Of a stretch of 64,000 bases of DNA, positions 25,840-36,633 are shown one piece after another. The notes under the pieces are model-generated. The model was not told the DNA's origin. It worked only from the letters and a program-made list of their open reading frames with translations, and ran no database searches. Numbering within the stretch: position 1 is the stretch's first letter; each line of letters starts with the position of its first letter. The position numbers and the translations under genes were made by a program. The DNA is from Chrysomallon squamiferum (lineage: Eukaryota; Mollusca; Gastropoda; Neomphalida; Peltospiridae), in contig CM022665.1 in the NCBI GenBank assembly GCA_012295275.1, positions 35,792,022 through 35,856,021 on the forward strand. Reading direction: 5' to 3'.

Positions 25840-26194
25840 ATTTTATGAAATGTCACACATATGATTAAGAACTGTACGAAAGAGCAAATGAGGCTTTTCA
25901 CATCAACTAGTAGTAAGGGATATTAAATATATAAGCACTTTCCACAGACAGTAAACGAGTTTTTGAAAAGTTGTTGTGACGTGAAGTAATATAATGTGTG
26001 CACTGAGCTGTACTGATCTCTCGACCCATAAAAGTTTCAGCTCTGCGCTAATGAAAAATTAAATAATCTGACTATAGAATACGTTCACATTCTCCTGACG
26101 CTGATGATATATTAATTTACATATGCACACAAGTCAAAAAAAAAAAAAAAAAAAAAAAATCAAACAAACAGGTATCACTGAAAACACTGAATAG

Positions 26195-26560
26195 AAAAAG
26201 CAGAAAAGCAAAAACCGTACAGCTAAAAATAAAAACAAAATAAATAAATTATGGAAGTCTTTGAGTACGTTTATTTTCACAGAACTATTTTACTTTTGTC
26301 TCAGAATCATTATTTGTTAAACATTATATATAGAAATACACTTTTCACTCAACATATACAGAGAATCATTCAATACAGCGTGTGTGAAAATAATTGTCTA
26401 ACATTTCAATGAATACAGTATTTGCCTGCAATGAATAACGACTTCCTGAAACCTTATTTTTTTGACTTTTTATACATATATGTGTGTGTGTATAAAACTA
26501 TGCATACATGCATCTGTACGTGTGTGTATGTATGTATATATGCATCTATGTATGTAACTG
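26195..26560. repeat. Partial third copy of the duplicated unit
   Basis: Matches about 21420-21700 in order and orientation, then decays into a GTAT microsatellite (about 26480-26560). Confidence 0.75.
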
Positions 26561-27004
26561 TGTGTATAATTCTGCTTTTGTATTTCTATATAACGAGAAC
26601 AGTGAACTATTGAACATACACAAAATTAATCATTTACTTAGATTAACCTTTTTGCAGACTTGTTCGAAATCGAGTTTTGAATTATTTTACTGAATTCATT
26701 TAATACTTTTTTTAAAACAAAATGCTCTTAAAACATATCGAATATAATAAATCTGAATGTTACTTACTCATCGTATCAAAATGTATTAGAAAAGAAAGAA
26801 GCTTTGTCAGCGACTAAACCTAACCGTATTAGACACGAACGAAAAAGTAAAATGACATAAAAAGCATTTACTTATGTTTTAATTAATTTATTTTTTAACG
26901 TTTTCATTTTAGCAATGGAACAGAAGCACACAAAAACAATCAATTATTTCGTGTGTTAAAAATAAAATGAATAAACATATTTATCTTAGAGTTATCTGCT
27001 TGTC

Positions 27005-27062
27005 TGAAAAGAGATGCGTCTGTCCAGCCTCAGACACCTTCAACAGAATCAGAAGCTGAAAT
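27005..27062 (-). pseudogene. Short CTLD fragment of the PAN-CTLD family
   Basis: The minus strand reads as a degraded version of the W-I-G...EEGVWRWTDGSL region (SASDSVEGV, stop, GWTDASL). Only about 60 bases are recognisable. It lies just downstream of the 27.4-28.1-kb pseudogene, so it may be a piece of a second, older copy. Confidence 0.6.
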
Positions 27063-27359
27063 CAAGAAATATGGTTTTGACTGCATAATAAACATTGAAA
27101 TACAATAAGATATACATCTCAGATATTTTATTGATATTTAAACTCTAAAATTCACATATGTTAAATGAAGAATTTCTTTTTACAATATCATCATTGTTAT
27201 ATTTCAACTTCACATATAAATATCGTTTACAAGTGAAAGGATCATTCCACTGACAAAGAATCAATTTGGATAAACTGCCATTTTGATTACCTGTCACTTG
27301 GACAACAGGTTGTATTAAAAATAATATTTAAAAAAATTAATCAAACATTGATATACTGT

Positions 27360-28081
27360 GAAGCACACTTTTCTTCTTTACCAATATAATTTGTAATTTC
27401 ACAAAATTCTTCTGCTGAAATGGTGGTCCCAAATTTAAAACTGATCTTTATTCATTGATACATAGTGTTTGTCCTCTTAAATGTTATTTGTGTTTCCAGA
27501 AGTCTAATTCGTGAAGTTGACAAGAGATCTGTCTGTCCGGCACCATACACCTTCCTGAACAAAGTCATCAGTTCCAATCCAGAAACGCTCTACCTTCTCC
27601 ATTTCTGGATCAGAATTAATGAAGCTCTCAACTGTTTTTGTTTCTTTGAACAATTAATCTTTATCAGATGTCCACCGTCTTGTTCACATGCTTCTTCGGC
27701 CTCTGACCATAAGATCATATTCAAGTAAAATTTGTAAAATATTCCAGAACGTAAGGACCACGAGTAACCCGAATACGTCTCGAAAATACACTTTTGTGAA
27801 AAGAATCCTTTGTCGTTGTGACTGATACAAATATGTGACTTAGCTACATCAACACATACAGTGTTGTTTGTACATGACAAAATGGCGTTTTCATTAATAG
27901 TACCATTCTTTTTCTTATCACAAGTACTTTTTTCACTAGAAATGGACATCGTAGTACAAATTCTAGACATCATGTCGTAACTGAAAGAAGCACATGACGT
28001 CGTCTGTCGACATAACTGATTACACTGGTAGACATTCTTTGTATAACGTTTCATTATCGGGTCATAGATGTATCTGTTCAA
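27360..28081 (-). pseudogene. Broken PAN-CTLD gene
   Basis: The minus strand encodes a PAN domain almost identical to its paralogues (from 28056 down), followed by a second half of the other type (MSRICTTMSISSEKSTC), a cysteine linker and the start of a CTLD (EACEQDGGHLIKI). A frameshift near 27600 moves the reading into another frame (ERFWIG...EGVW near 27580-27545). A stop follows near 27497, and the end motif EFCEIT is at about 27390. The signal peptide is missing at the 5' end. A WND-like piece near 27250 is out of order and may come from another fragment. Not expected to make a full protein. Confidence 0.85.
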
Positions 28082-28532
28082 GATGTACTAACCATGTCTA
28101 CTGAAACAATGCTAAAAGAAACATAAGAGTTTTCATTTTGTTTATGTTTTCAGTATCAACACAACTACAAATGTTAATCATCTAACTTAAGTTGAAATTT
28201 ATTATTGAAATGTTTATTTTAAGCATAGGAATGACTTGAATGATTGATCAGCATCTTTTGGTTGTATGTTTTTGTCTTAAATACACGAATCGCTAGACTT
28301 ATTTTAATCATTCACTACTTATGTCAGTTCTGTTTATGAATTACGTTTGCTAGTGCAATTATGTCAGACATTACTGATATATATACGGTTGACTGTCCTT
28401 TGAAAGTAAATACATTCATACACTACAAAGAATATTTTTGTTGAGTAACCATGTTATTATTTAACCGGGAAATGCAAAGGTGTTTTTTCTTTTTCTCTCA
28501 AAGACTAAAAAAAGTTAACATTAATTTGCTTC

Positions 28533-29675
28533 ATATTCTGATGTAGCAAATAAATGTATTTACGTTGCAATAAACGTTCGAAGTCCGAAATAATCCACAG
28601 ATCCAGCTTCACAGTATTATAAAGAAAGTTTAAGGATAAAATCAATTATTATATTTCTGTAATAGACCATTTATTTTTATGGAGACATTTCATATTGTAA
28701 TTTCACAAATTACTCCACACTGTCTCCTACTAAGCCTATCATTCCATTTGTAAGACATTAATTTTTCCATTGTGGCGTAATCTTTTTCAGGCAAATTACT
28801 GTCAGGTTTTCCTGGTTGCCAGTAAGAGAAGTCTACCAGAGATCCGTCTGTCCAGCGCCACACACCTTCTTCAGCAGAATCATCCGCTCCAATCCAGAAA
28901 CAGTCCACGTCTTCTAGTTCTGATTTCGACCGAATGATGCTTGTAATGCTGTTTTGTTTGCTCAAACTGTCAATCTTTATCCGATGACTACCATCTTGCT
29001 GACATGTATCATCAGCGTCTACCCATTTAAGACTGGCTGTTTGGAATTTGTAACACATTTCGCAGACTTTGTCCCACGTGAAGCCATCATGACTTTGACA
29101 ACGATCTTCAACCGAAATGATCTCCTTCTTCTTGTCGTCTTGACTAACACACAAATATGACATACCAGCATCTGTACAAACAGTTTTAATTGGACAGGAA
29201 TGATCTTTGCATTTGGAACCCGATGGTACAATCTGTAGGTCAAGAACGTTGGTGTAGATCATGCTGGCGTGATGTTGGAAGGTTTTTCCTTCAACAGATG
29301 TCGACATTAATGTACAAACTCTGGTGGACAAGTCGAAACTGAAAGAAGCACACGACGTCGTCTGTCGACATATCTGATTACACTGGTAGACGTTCTTTGT
29401 AGAACGTTTCAGAATTTCGACACGGTCTATTATATTTCCTTTCTTCCATCCGTCATACTCTTTCAGTAGATGTCCTTCCGTGAAAACGACCTTCACAGTT
29501 AAAACTAAGAAGAAGATTAATGCTTCCATACTTTCTGCAAATTTTCCTTTTCGCAGATGAAAACTGATGCGCACCTGAGATGATGCCGTGTGTTGCATGT
29601 GCGTCTTCCTCGCGATCTAAACTGGAATATCGATGATATCAGCACTGTGAAGCAAGGCTGTTGTAAATGTCATAA
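28533..29675 (-). repeat. Left arm of a 1,143-bp near-perfect inverted repeat containing a lectin gene
   Basis: Reverse complement of 32500-33642 with equal length and no gaps. The only differences found are two bases in one codon of the gene. Homology stops sharply at the inner end (29675/32500) and fades at the outer end. Confidence 0.95.
28690..29529 (-). CDS. Secreted PAN/apple plus C-type-lectin-like protein (single exon, inverted-repeat copy 1)
   Basis: The frame is open from 29598, but the start is placed at 29529. That methionine begins a good signal peptide (MEALIFFLVLTVKVVFTEG) and gives 279 residues, matching the 281-residue paralogue at 18.2 kb. A PAN/apple domain (about 48-75) is followed by linker cysteines at 107, 112, 118 and 127 and a CTLD (about 144-279) with FWIGA, WRWTDGS, WND and a terminal C-x3-ICE. 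The calcium-site tripeptide is KPD in WQPGKPDSN, intermediate between EPN and QPD forms, so carbohydrate binding is possible. An extra cysteine precedes FWIGA. AATAAA is read at 28675-28670, about 15 bases after the stop. It is transcribed away from its twin at 32646. It is secreted; a defence or recognition role is inferred from domains only. Confidence 0.92.
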   Translation of the reverse strand: MEALIFFLVLTVKVVFTEGHLLKEYDGWKKGNIIDRVEILKRSTKNVYQCNQICRQTTSCASFSFDLSTRVCTLMSTSVEGKTFQHHASMIYTNVLDLQIVPSGSKCKDHSCPIKTVCTDAGMSYLCVSQDDKKKEIISVEDRCQSHDGFTWDKVCEMCYKFQTASLKWVDADDTCQQDGSHRIKIDSLSKQNSITSIIRSKSELEDVDCFWIGADDSAEEGVWRWTDGSLVDFSYWQPGKPDSNLPEKDYATMEKLMSYKWNDRLSRRQCGVICEITI

Positions 29676-29790
29676 CCTGTCTGAATGATGAGATGAGAAA
29701 ATGGGTACCTTCTTTTGATCTTTGATTTGTAAAGCTTCTCTTTTGTCAGTTATTTTAAATAGCATTCCGCAGTTATAAAGCTCATCCTAA
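29522..29790 (-). repeat. 5'UTR/upstream segment shared with 49438-49706
   Basis: The stretch around and upstream of the start codon is repeated at an offset of 19,916 bp, in the same orientation, with only about two differences seen and no gaps. At the 49.4-kb locus it is joined to a degraded gene body. One difference turns the start codon ATG into ATT there. Confidence 0.9.
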
Positions 29791-29833
29791 ATTATTTTAA
29801 CCCATTCCCTGGTAATCTACAACGCCAGGATAT
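29788..29833 (-). repeat. 44-bp sequence with a small hairpin, shared with 50212-50257
   Basis: The block contains CCTGG...CCAGG as a possible 5-bp stem and is identical at both sites. Here it directly abuts the lectin upstream segment; at 50.2 kb about 500 bp including a minisatellite and (AG)n lies between. It may mark a breakpoint or the end of a mobile unit. Confidence 0.7.
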
Positions 29834-29835
29834 TA

Positions 29836-31040
29836 ATAATAATAATAATAAATGTATACATAAATATATAAATATATTTTACAATTCACAATAATAAATT
29901 CGACTCATCTACAAAGAACATTTACTATTTTAGTGTCGTCTTTATTTTTTCAGAAAATCTATTATAGTGCAGAAAATTTAACGAAATATAAATAATTGAT
30001 TTCAAGCATTAAAAGAAAACAAAAATCGTTAATACTTTCCATGTTATAACATTAAAAAAATGACAATAAATAAAACAATAAATGCGCCAAAAAGATAATT
30101 AATCCGCGAGGATATTCTAAAATAAAATAACTCTTACATTTTTCTATGTGTCTGTCTTCTTCTCGCTGTCTGTCTGTCTGCTTCACTAATACCATAATTT
30201 CAGCAAAATGAAAAGTGAGTATGTAAACTGAATTACTATATTATTAATGATTATTGAGCACTAATGATTATTTTTGTCACTGAACACTTTGAAATAAGCA
30301 ACAGCTGTATGAATTTCGTTTTAGTTTTTGATAGAAAAAGTTAGCAACAGAAACAGAGATCAGTTATTTCCAGATGAATTTTCACAGCATGATTTTTAAA
30401 AGAAATATATTTTTTCAAAAGTTAAATTTTACGACAAAAAATGTATAATAACAATAATAATAAATAAAAAATGAAAACAAAAATAGATATCCACACATTC
30501 TAAAGGAACGTCCGTATGTATTTAAACATTATATCGGTTTTAATGTGAAATGATCATCTAATTAATACGTTCACGTAATGCGTTCAGTATATCGATAACT
30601 GTTTTTTATAATATAGTATAAGTCTTATAATATTAATGTACAGGTATATCCACAAATCATTTGTTGAGGCATCGATAAATTAATTGTTGAATATATCTAT
30701 AAATTATTCGTTTAGAATATTTACGAATTATTTGTTGAAAATATCCATAAATTATTTACTGAATATATCTATAGGTTTGTCAACAATAACTCACTGTCTG
30801 TTAACTAATACAGTTTCATTCCTACACAGGAAGTTTGATAAACTGAATGCATAATCTGATTAACAGATAACTCCCATACTCCATGTTGAGTCTGGGTTTG
30901 CCGCAAACGCAAAATACAACTATAATTCATTAACAATGAACAGAAGAATTTCTCATTCTGTACAACTACAGGCCTTCGATTTTTTTTTAGAAAGGTTTAC
31001 AAGAAACATCTCTTTTTAAAATTTTCGAAAACATATTTTA

Positions 31041-31077
<37 letters not shown>

Positions 31078-31765
31078 TTTATTACTGATTTACTGATTTG
31101 TTGATTTATTTATTTTCATTCCGTAAAATCTAACATTAAATATATGTATATATATTTTTTTCTGTTAAAGATCATGCCATTAACACTCGTCATTTGGAAA
31201 TAACTGATTTGTTTTTTCCTTGGTAATGTTTTCTATTAACTGAAATGAAAACAGCTGTTGTTTATTTCAAAGTTTTCTATAAAAAAAAAAAAATCATACA
31301 TGCTCATTAATCGTTAATAATATACTAATTCAGTTTATATATTTACATTTCATTTTGGCTTTTGAGATTAGTGAAAAGTGATAAAGAATAGGCAAACAGG
31401 CAGAGAGAGAGAGAGCGAGAAGTGTTTTATTTTATTTTGGAATATCTCCATGGACTAATTATCTTTCTGGTGCATTGTTTTTGTATTATAACATTGTAAG
31501 TTTTAACGATTTGTGTTTTGTTGTAAAGGTTAAAATCAATTATTTCTCGTTATATTTTCTGAATCATGATAGATTTTCTGAAGAAAAAAAAACGACAACA
31601 CAAAAACAACTTAGAGACAACACTATAACAAAAAGTAATAAACGTCCTTTGTAGAAGGATCCATTTATTATTATGAATCTGAAAATATTTTTTAGTATAC
31701 ATATATTTATTCCATGACAAAGAACTCTCCTTGGTTCTCTGGCAGAAGTGAAAAGTTCGGAAGCA
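29836..31765. other. Non-coding spacer of the inverted repeat
   Basis: AT-rich spacer between the two divergent lectin genes, with an (ATT)n run at about 31041-31075 and a short GA-rich tract near 31400. No coding frame is supported. Promoters for both genes must lie in the flanks of this spacer, but no confident core motif was identified. Confidence 0.5.
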
Positions 31766-32078
31766 AATGTAAACGTATGTAAAGTGATTTATTTAGAAAT
31801 GTATGTACAGCAATTTATTTAAAGACGTATATAATTTATTTAAAAACGTATGCAAAATTATTTATTAAAAGATGTATGTAGAGTGATTTATGTAAAAATG
31901 TATAAAGGGATTTATGTAAAAATGTGTAGAGGAATTTATGTAAAGACATTTGTAAAATCATTTATTTAAAGTCGTATGTATAAAGATTTATTTAAAGACG
32001 TAATATGATTTATTTATAAAGTATGTAATATGATCTGTTTAAAGACATATACAGGGTGATTATTTAAAGATGTATGCA
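31766..32078 (+). repeat. 26-bp minisatellite upstream of the plus-strand lectin gene
   Basis: About twelve imperfect copies of a unit like GTATGTAAAGTGATTTATTT followed by AAAGAC. The same unit occurs in reverse complement at 49758-50010, at the equivalent place upstream of the minus-strand lectin relic, so it belongs to the duplicated gene unit. Confidence 0.85.
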
Positions 32079-32499
32079 AGTTCGTTTACGTTTTTAACAC
32101 AGTGAGCTTTTTAGAAAATAATGGACCCGGGTCATCCGTGTAAAATAACTGACAAAGAGAAGCATTAAAAAATCGAAGATCAAAAGCAGTCACACATTGT
32201 ATCTCAGATCACCATTCAGACATAAACTGTGATTTGACGAATTAGTCATGTTAACATCGATCCTGATTGGAATGGCATTATTATCGTTATGCATTGACAT
32301 ATTAACAACTATGCGAACCTAAATTTCTAAAGATGACGAAGTAACTATTCAATTAAAAAATACTTCCTAATTCTGAAATAATTTTATTTTTGCTTCTGAT
32401 GTTTTATTCAGTCCACATTATTAAAAAAACAACAAAAAACACTATGCAATACTTTTGAAAACAAGAAAAACACAATCTGAAATTTTATATCAAACATAT

Positions 32500-33642
32500 T
32501 TATGACATTTACAACAGCCTTGCTTCACAGTGCTGATATCATCGATATTCCAGTTTAGATCGCGAGGAAGACGCACATGCAACACACGGCATCATCTCAG
32601 GTGCGCATCAGTTTTCATCTGCGAAAAGGAAAATTTGCAGAAAGTATGGAAGCATTAATCTTCTTCTTAGTTTTAACTGTGAAGGTCGTTTTCACGGAAG
32701 GACATCTACTGAAAGAGTATGACGGATGGAAGAAAGGAAATATAATAGACCGTGTCGAAATTCTGAAACGTTCTACAAAGAACGTCTACCAGTGTAATCA
32801 GATATGTCGACAGACGACGTCGTGTGCTTCTTTCAGTTTCGACTTGTCCACCAGAGTTTGTACATTAATGTCGACATCTGTTGAAGGAAAAACCTTCCAA
32901 CATCACGCCAGCATGATCTACACCAACGTTCTTGACCTACAGATTGTACCATCGGGTTCCAAATGCAAAGATCATTCCTGTCCAATTAAAACTGTTTGTA
33001 CAGATGCTGGTATGTCATATTTGTGTGTTAGTCAAGACGACAAGAAGAAGGAGATCATTTCGGTTGAAGATCGTTGTCAAAGTCATGATGGCTTCACGTG
33101 GGACAAAGTCTGCGAAATGTGTTACAAATTCCAAACAGCCAGTCTTAAATGGGTAGACGCTGATGATACATGTCAGCAAGATGGTAGTCATCGGATAAAG
33201 ATTGACAGTTTGAGCAAACAAAACAGCATTACAAGCATCATTCGGTCGAAATCAGAACTAGAAGACGTGGACTGTTTCTGGATTGGAGCGGATGATTCTG
33301 CTGAAGAAGGTGTGTGGCGCTGGACAGACGGATCTCTGGTAGACTTCTCTTACTGGCAACCAGGAAAACCTGACAGTAATTTGCCTCAGAAAGATTACGC
33401 CACAATGGAAAAATTAATGTCTTACAAATGGAATGATAGGCTTAGTAGGAGACAGTGTGGAGTAATTTGTGAAATTACAATATGAAATGTCTCCATAAAA
33501 ATAAATGGTCTATTACAGAAATATAATAATTGATTTTATCCTTAAACTTTCTTTATAATACTGTGAAGCTGGATCTGTGGATTATTTCGGACTTCGAACG
33601 TTTATTGCAACGTAAATACATTTATTTGCTACATCAGAATAT
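32500..33642 (+). repeat. Right arm of the 1,143-bp inverted repeat
   Basis: Mirror of 28533-29675. Upstream of it (about 32100-32235) there is a second, clearly diverged block homologous to 29676-29790/49592-49740, separated from the arm by about 265 bp of unrelated sequence. Confidence 0.95.
32646..33485 (+). CDS. Secreted PAN/apple plus C-type-lectin-like protein (single exon, inverted-repeat copy 2)
   Basis: The 279-residue product is identical to that of the 28690-29529 gene except for one residue: Gln replaces Glu after the NLP tripeptide in the CTLD, caused by two substitutions in one codon (GAA to CAG). The start is chosen at the methionine opening the signal peptide rather than the upstream in-frame ATG at 32577. 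Domain order and motifs are as in the twin, with KPD in the calcium-site loop and WND further on. AATAAA lies at 33500-33505. The gene is divergent from its twin, with 3.1 kb between start codons. Two intact, almost identical copies imply either very recent duplication or continued sequence homogenisation. Confidence 0.92.
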   Translation: MEALIFFLVLTVKVVFTEGHLLKEYDGWKKGNIIDRVEILKRSTKNVYQCNQICRQTTSCASFSFDLSTRVCTLMSTSVEGKTFQHHASMIYTNVLDLQIVPSGSKCKDHSCPIKTVCTDAGMSYLCVSQDDKKKEIISVEDRCQSHDGFTWDKVCEMCYKFQTASLKWVDADDTCQQDGSHRIKIDSLSKQNSITSIIRSKSELEDVDCFWIGADDSAEEGVWRWTDGSLVDFSYWQPGKPDSNLPQKDYATMEKLMSYKWNDRLSRRQCGVICEITI

Positions 33643-34389
33643 AAAACAATTTAATATTAATTATTTTTAGTCTCTGAGATAAAAATTCATTAAAAATTTT
33701 GTTCTTAATATTTTCTTAGAGATTGCTTCGAAAATGTTTTGTTTTGCTGTTTATATAAGTCTCGAAATACTGTTGTTTGTAATATAATAAAATACGATAT
33801 AAATTAGTGACAGATTTCAAGAATTATAAATGAACATATAAAATACTAAAATTTGAATATTTTTGTTCTGTATTTTATTTTATTATCATTTTTATTTTAA
33901 ACTGATGTTCGATTATACTAAGGTATTTTTATTCTTTAATTTATTTTATTTTATTTTAATTCTTCTTCATCTTATTATTATGCTGTTTTTATATACTGAT
34001 TTAAGTTAGTGATTATCTATGATGTTTTATTTCCTTTTCTATTTTTAGTTATTATTGTTATTATTATTATTATTATTAATTTTTTTTTTAATAGTATGCG
34101 GACCTGAAACTTTAATGTTAGGATCAACTACAAGACTGAATATATGTTTTGACCACAGACATCTTAGTAAAGAATGATTAGGTCTGTTTTATCAACACAC
34201 CAAACATATTTCATAGTTTGTACGTGCATCACGCAGTTGCTCCAAACGTGTTTGCGGTGACATTCTCGATTTTGGCAACTTCCAGGAAGATCGATTAATC
34301 TCTGTGGAATATTATTTCCGACAATCATTTTCATTTTGTTGATCATACAGTTGTTATTGTAATTTGTATTCTTTGATGTGGAACGGCAC
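33643..34389. other. Non-coding stretch
   Basis: AT-rich with (ATT)n near 34055-34077; no gene seen. The left 40 bases show fading homology with the outer flank of the minus-strand arm (about 28490-28532). Confidence 0.5.
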
Positions 34390-35243
34390 ATGCAATGCGA
34401 TGAGCGTCTACTGGCCATTGCATTCTAAATGCGGATGCAAGTCAGCGTGAGGTTGCCAGCACCTTCAGTGTTTCGATGTTAGTGATTAGCAGTCTGTGGA
34501 TCAGATACCAACAAATCCAAACTGTGGGCGATAGACCCCATTCAGGGCGTCCCAGGAGCACGGGGTCGATTCATTTGTAGTCAGGCTCTAAGCAATCGAA
34601 CTCAGACTTCTTGTGTTCAACATACGGCTCAGACGATTACAAATCATCTTCATGCTCGACGGCCCTGGGATGTGTCTTTCATGACAGATCGTCACATTGT
34701 ACACAGAAGTGAATCGTATAGGGAGCGCCAGAACTGGAGGATTCGTCGCTGGTCACATGTCATATTTTCAGACGAGTCCTTATCCACTTTAAAATTCCTT
34801 GACAGTGCGATTTCATGGCAGGTTTGGCGTGGATCGGTTATGGTTATCACTATAACTATCAGAAGAACCTCCCCTCCATACTGGGCAAGGAAGAGTCACT
34901 GGGCAGTACTACCGGGACAACACAAAAACACCCTTTACTCTATATGTGGAACGACGTTTTTTTTTTTTTTTTTTTTTTTAAGACACTGCCCATGCTTACC
35001 GTGTACGAATCGTCAATGCTCACCTCCAGCAGCACAACATCTACCCAGCGCCAAGAGCTTAGACCTTTCCCCCACTGAACGCGTCTGGAATATGATAGGG
35101 AGACATGTGCGTCGACGTGAAAGAGAATCACGTTAGCGAAACTTTATCAGTCGCTGAAAGAGGAGTGGAACAGACTCACTCAAATGGCCACTGGAAGACT
35201 CATTCGACTGAATGATATCTTACAAAATATTTGGTGGTCATAA
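34390..35243 (+). mobile_element. Tc1/mariner transposon relic
   Basis: Reading several plus-strand frames gives Tc1 landmarks in order. These are a degraded helix-turn-helix start (about 34415-34470), the linker TVGDRPHSGRPR with its GRPR motif (about 34521-34556), HVIFSDES with the first catalytic Asp (about 34757-34781), and LDLSPTERVWNMIGRHVRRR with the final Glu (about 35058-35115). Last comes a C-terminal LKEEWNRLTQ-like tail (about 35155-35190). The middle Asp segment is unrecognisable and a run of about 23 T (34957-34979) sits there. Frameshifts and stops make it inactive. Terminal repeats were not located. Confidence 0.8.
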
Positions 35244-36516
35244 AATCTACTGTATTTTTGAAATACTGGTTGTAATGTTTGCATATAGCCATTCCCTACA
35301 GCTGATATGCTTACAATTTTGACAACTGTGAATTCTTATTAGTGAATTCTACTTTGTTTTGAAGAGAATATTTTGTTTTGTTATCCTGGATTTTTTGTTT
35401 TTTGTTTTGTTTAGTTTTGTTTGTTGTTTGATTTGTTTGTTTGGGTTTTTTTTGGAGGGGGTTTTGGTTAATCGTGATCTTTAGATGCTTGTATCATGTC
35501 TACCTATTTATGTATCAAACATCGAGAATCAAAGCCAAGTTTCTTTTTTTAAGCACACACGCACGCACATATACATCGATAATATGAAAGAAATGTTTTA
35601 TTCAAATATTATAAGGGAGATAGATAGAATTAAATAAATATATGTAGAAATTATGTATCAAGCTCCTGAAATTAAATATTGATCTTTGACGAAAATCAGT
35701 CAGGTTGCAAATGATTTAGTTACAAAATCAATAAGTCACTACATTCAACAAAAACGATAAACGCGTTGATTCCAAACTAAGAGTTAATTAGTTATAAATC
35801 AGATTAGTAAAAAGATAAGATAAGCTGAGTTGAACTGGCACGGAATGACTGATATGAACGTATAGAAAAGACTGCTAATCACTTTATAAAAACAGTATCA
35901 GACATATATAATTCCAATTTTCAAACACTTCTGTTCAAATGTGGTTAGTTTCTGGTTAGTCTGAGAAATGTAACACGGTAACGCGAAGCTGTTTGTAACA
36001 GCAAAATTCCACACTGCTGAATAATTTGCTGCAGCTCCTCTTATAATTTTCGTAGTTCATTACTGTTACATGAAATGGAATACATCTGAAATAAACAAAA
36101 CGTTTATTTAATTTTAATGTGCACTAAATACTCATCTTCAACACACTGTTAGTAACAAATGAAATACATGTACTTTGATTTCGTTTGTATAAGCACTTCT
36201 AATTTCAGATATGCTTAGAGTTACCTGATTTGCTATTGGTAGATAATTCCACTTTGATTCTGAATACGCTGAATGTGAACAGGTTAGTCATCGCGAGAAT
36301 TAATTAGATTCTATGTTGACAGAATACAATAACTATTATTTCTGGTCTGCACTGGACCGAGTAGATGAAGAAATATTTCATTCAGCGCATATATTATAGA
36401 GAGAAATGTGATTTTTAAAATTTAAACCAAACATGCGACGATATTTTTTAAAGAGAGAACAAGAAATCGACAGAGATCGACAGAGAGCTAGAGAGAAAAA
36501 AAAAGATAGAGTCAGA

Positions 36517-36537
36517 GACAGAGACAGAGACAGAGAC

Positions 36538-36630
<93 letters not shown>
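36517..36630. repeat. (AG)n microsatellite with AGAGAC start
   Basis: AGAGAC units pass into about 90 bases of pure AG. Confidence 0.95.

Positions 36631-36633
<3 letters not shown>

Noticed and set aside
27465-27728. 87-codon plus-strand frame containing VDKRSVCPAPYTF
   Set aside because: It is antisense to the frameshifted CTLD pseudogene; similar antisense readings appear opposite every family copy.
28954-29243. Short frames on both strands inside the inverted-repeat lectin genes
   Set aside because: They are alternate-frame shadows and repeat identically in both arms, as expected from the DNA identity.
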